64,000 nucleotides of DNA from contig JAFZNO010000013.1 in NCBI GenBank assembly GCA_017552985.1, positions 62,001 through 126,000 on the forward strand. The letters are read 5' to 3'. This document shows, in pieces, positions 62,065-64,000 of this stretch. The first letter of the stretch is position 1; every line of letters begins with the position of its first letter. The stretch comes from Lachnospiraceae bacterium. Its GTDB lineage: Bacteria > Bacillota > Clostridia > Lachnospirales > Lachnospiraceae. The translations under genes were made by a program, and so were the position numbers. The notes beneath the pieces are model-generated. The model saw nothing but the letters and a program-made list of their open reading frames with translations. It had not been told where the DNA came from and did not search any database.

Positions 62065-62232
62065 TCTCTCCATTCCCTTGCGCCCCAGCGCAGCGTAACT
62101 TCTTCCCTCGTCCGGCGCTTTCTCTCCATTCCCCTTCGCCCCAGCGCAGCGTAACTTCTTCCCTCGTCCGGCGCTTTCTCTCCATTTCCCTTGCGCCTCA
62201 TAACTGCTTCGCACCTCCGGCGTTCTCCGCTT
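62065..62232. repeat. Three tandem 56-bp repeats between the LytTR and DUF3021 genes
   Basis: Units begin at 62065, 62121 and 62177, each with TCTCTCCATT. The first two are nearly identical. The third keeps the ends but has diverged in the middle. The period is not a multiple of three, so coding is unlikely. Each unit contains GCGCC...GGCGC-like arms that may form hairpins or serve as protein-binding sites. Confidence 0.85.
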
Positions 62233-62239
62233 GGCCCCG

Positions 62240-62680
62240 TCACTCCTTGCCTGCCAGGAGTCTTCGCAGCTTCTTTGCATACCGCCTTGAAATGATCACG
62301 TGCTCACCGCCCGTCATCTGGGCGTCGATGCGGTTCCCCGCCTCACTCTTTAGCCGCTCCACGTGAAAGACGTTGATCACCATGGACTTGCTGCAGCGAA
62401 AGAACCCGTCGTCCGCATACTCAGCCTCCGCGCCTGCAAGCGAGATCCCCGCCTGCAAGACGTCATTCTCCGTATATGCGTAGGTAGTACCGTCAACGCT
62501 CTCCAAATAGATCACGTCCCCCGGCTTCACCAGCACGTCCTCCGCGTCCTTCCTGCAAAGTAACGCGCGGCTCCTTTTATTCAGATACGCAAGCAGCTCC
62601 TCAACCTCCCGCGTCTTCTCCCGGTATTTGAGAACCACTTCCGTTTCTCCCTCCGAAATCCGTTCGATCCGTATCTTCAT
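62240..62680 (-). CDS. LytTR-domain DNA-binding regulator
   Basis: This 146-residue protein has a short N-terminal region followed by a C-terminal LytTR domain (DVIYLESVDGTTYAYTE, FFRCSKSMVINVFHVERLKSE, HVIISRRYAKKLRRLL). It has no receiver domain, as in the LytTR/DUF3021 systems, which often autoregulate and control adjacent ABC transporters. Confidence 0.92.
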   Translation of the reverse strand: MKIRIERISEGETEVVLKYREKTREVEELLAYLNKRSRALLCRKDAEDVLVKPGDVIYLESVDGTTYAYTENDVLQAGISLAGAEAEYADDGFFRCSKSMVINVFHVERLKSEAGNRIDAQMTGGEHVIISRRYAKKLRRLLAGKE

Positions 62681-62831
62681 GCTTTCCTCTTTCTCCCATC
62701 ACTGACCGGGCGCACGTCAGGAATCCAAATCCCAACCGTCACTTTCCAAACGCGCCCTTCCGCACCGTAGCTTACCTTCGGCAAGCTTGTTTTGCGAATT
62801 TCTTTCCTTGAATCTACCATACAAAAATCCA

Positions 62832-62865
62832 TAAAAAAAAGCAACCCGTCCAAGGACAGGTTGCA
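62832..62865 (-). terminator. Intrinsic terminator after the GH9-like gene
   Basis: On the minus strand the stem GCAACCTGTCC/GGACGGGTTGC (one G-T pair, TT loop) is followed by eight T residues. The remaining 62681-62831 stretch upstream of the LytTR gene shows nothing else I recognise. Confidence 0.9.
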
Positions 62866-62889
62866 CTTTTTACGCCTTAAGCGGTCACT

Positions 62890-64000
62890 TTATGGTTTTG
62901 GGGTCTGTTTTTGCGCATCGATCACGGCAAGCACCAGGAAGAGATAATTCGAAGAACCGCCGCCCATGACGTACTCCGCCTGCTGCCACAGGAAAGGATA
63001 ATCCAAAAGCTCCGGAAGATCCGGCTGGATCAATGCCGTTCCGCTGACCACGCCGCCCGGCACGTAGGACCAATCCGCGCGGTTTATCCCATACGCCACC
63101 GTCATGGACCTTGCACCGACGCCGGAAGCAAAGGATGCCGTATTGGAACCCGGATGACATCCCAGAACAAAATTCAGTACGTTCTCCAGAAATTCCTTCC
63201 CAAACAAGTCAGGAAAGGCCTTGTGCAGGAAATAATAACGGAAGGCCATGCCCTGAAGGCCCCAGCCGGCGCCGTAAACCATGGAGCGGTACGGAACGCC
63301 GTAAGGGCTGGATTCACAATCCTTTTCCTGCTTCTCTTTTACGGAAAGCAAACTTTCCCGGAGCCTTTCAGTGAATCCTTCCTCCTTCATGCGGTCCGCG
63401 ATCCGGGCACCGACCCAGCCGAGTTCCGCCGCGAACTCAAAGAAGTACTCCTGATTCTCCCGGAGTGCTTCCAGGAAGATCTCATCACCCGTCGTCAGGA
63501 AAAGCTCCGCTGCCGCCTGCAATCCCGTGCAGATCATGCCCCAGGAAAAGACTCCCTTCTCCTGTACGGCCACCTTCCCTTCCACCATCTTTCTTCCCGT
63601 CTCCGAGCTCAAAAACAGTTCCGTCGCAGCCCGCAACGCTTCCTTCGAAAGCGTGTCGTTAAAGCCCTTCATCACCCGGGACGTGGCTGCCAGATGGGCT
63701 GCCGTGCTGAGCTCCCGCCATGGATTTTCCTCCGTAAATACCAGACGGTCATCCTCATCTCCCGGAATCCCGCGCGTCATGCCGGCAGGATCCCCAAGGA
63801 GCACATATTGCCGGAGTTCCTTACAGATAATGCCCCGGTAAAGCCTTCCCAGCGACTTGTACCCGCCAACCACGGAGAGGGCACCGTGTTCAATCTGCTC
63901 CAGCACGTCATTTCTGCCGTCAGGCTGATGGATCTCCACCAGGTGTGCCCGCTGGTCGATCGTGGAGCAGTCATAATACGTGCCAAACGCCTCGTATGCA
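62890..64000 (-). CDS. Glycoside hydrolase family 9-like protein (N-terminus beyond the window edge)
   Basis: The reading frame is open to the right edge, so about 370 C-terminal residues are visible. The (alpha/alpha)6-barrel features include NPWRELSTAAHLAATSRV. The GH9-like C-terminus is LGCHPGSNTASFASGVGARS, PGGVVSGTALIQPD, then WQQAEYVMGGGSSNYLFLVLA, where the Glu is the likely catalytic acid. This fits exo-acting GH9 enzymes of gut Firmicutes better than secreted cellulases. Family assignment is moderately sure, substrate is not. Confidence 0.7.
   Translation of the reverse strand, partial: AYEAFGTYYDCSTIDQRAHLVEIHQPDGRNDVLEQIEHGALSVVGGYKSLGRLYRGIICKELRQYVLLGDPAGMTRGIPGDEDDRLVFTEENPWRELSTAAHLAATSRVMKGFNDTLSKEALRAATELFLSSETGRKMVEGKVAVQEKGVFSWGMICTGLQAAAELFLTTGDEIFLEALRENQEYFFEFAAELGWVGARIADRMKEEGFTERLRESLLSVKEKQEKDCESSPYGVPYRSMVYGAGWGLQGMAFRYYFLHKAFPDLFGKEFLENVLNFVLGCHPGSNTASFASGVGARSMTVAYGINRADWSYVPGGVVSGTALIQPDLPELLDYPFLWQQAEYVMGGGSSNYLFLVLAVIDAQKQTPKP

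Noticed and set aside
62036..62280. Coding frames across the 56-bp repeats, including an extension of the DUF3021 protein
   Set aside because: Arg/Glu/Gly-rich repeat translation, non-triplet period, and a good ribosome site at the start of the normal-length protein.
1..64000. tRNA, rRNA, CRISPR array, prophage or insertion sequence
   Set aside because: Intergenic regions are short and were read through. I saw no cloverleaf-like sequence, no spaced direct-repeat array and no transposase or integrase motif. A weak tRNA could be missed by eye.

Overview
The window looks like chromosomal DNA from a Gram-positive member of the Clostridia, most likely a Lachnospiraceae relative. The signs are a BofA/DUF2508 pair, strong AGGAGG-type ribosome sites, sigma-A promoters with 17-bp spacers, a secretin-free Tad (Flp) pilus locus with the DUF6382/DUF5702 proteins typical of that family, a lipoprotein serpin, and GH43/GH9/CE2 carbohydrate enzymes. 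Coding density is very high, and all but two genes are on the minus strand. I see no rRNA, tRNA, CRISPR array, integrase or transposase gene.

Layout, left to right (minus-strand transcription runs right to left). (1) 1-12346: a co-directional run of small enzymes (methyltransferase, aminoglycoside nucleotidyltransferase-like, isochorismatase-like, Eis-like and other GNATs, APH-like, HAD, P-loop kinases, kinase-GNAT and GNAT-GNAT fusions). They lie downstream of an ABC-F gene that has a consensus promoter, a 23-codon leader peptide and a terminator hairpin, the usual layout of antibiotic-inducible attenuation. (2) 12378-19106: an apparent eight-gene operon (small membrane peptide, VanW, AIR-synthase-like, Lrp, aminotransferase, TrmL, VanZ, CDF transporter). 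(3) 19136-26310: galK, GH43, a very large EAL protein and a glycosyltransferase. (4) 26376-33768: aldo/keto reductase, AI-2E permease, RluA, a diguanylate cyclase, two RNA methyltransferases and an ACT protein. (5) 33773-37615: a two-component system, a divergent CE2-type esterase and a lone FakA C-terminal domain. (6) 37662-46878: an unusual Tad pilus operon with a TadB-TadC fusion, a TadZ-like protein without a P-loop, two prepilin-peptidase-like proteins and an FHA protein. (7) 46915-54438: bofA, yaaL, a serpin, glgB and a 1081-residue TPR/low-complexity/pseudo-AAA protein. (8) 54474-58678: rsmA, a HAD phosphatase and a DHHW/MBOAT pair. (9) 58679-64000: DUF4003, an ABC-2 transporter, DUF3021/LytTR with 56-bp tandem repeats between them, and a partial GH9 enzyme.

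The observations I rate highest are three. First, the MBOAT and DHHW proteins, normally a catalytic O-acetylation pair, have both lost their signature catalytic residues while staying full length. Second, the attenuator-controlled ABC-F gene stands at the head of a long array of drug-modification-like enzymes, and its C-terminus and stop codon are supplied by a REP-like palindrome. Third, the Tad locus has an unusual gene content.
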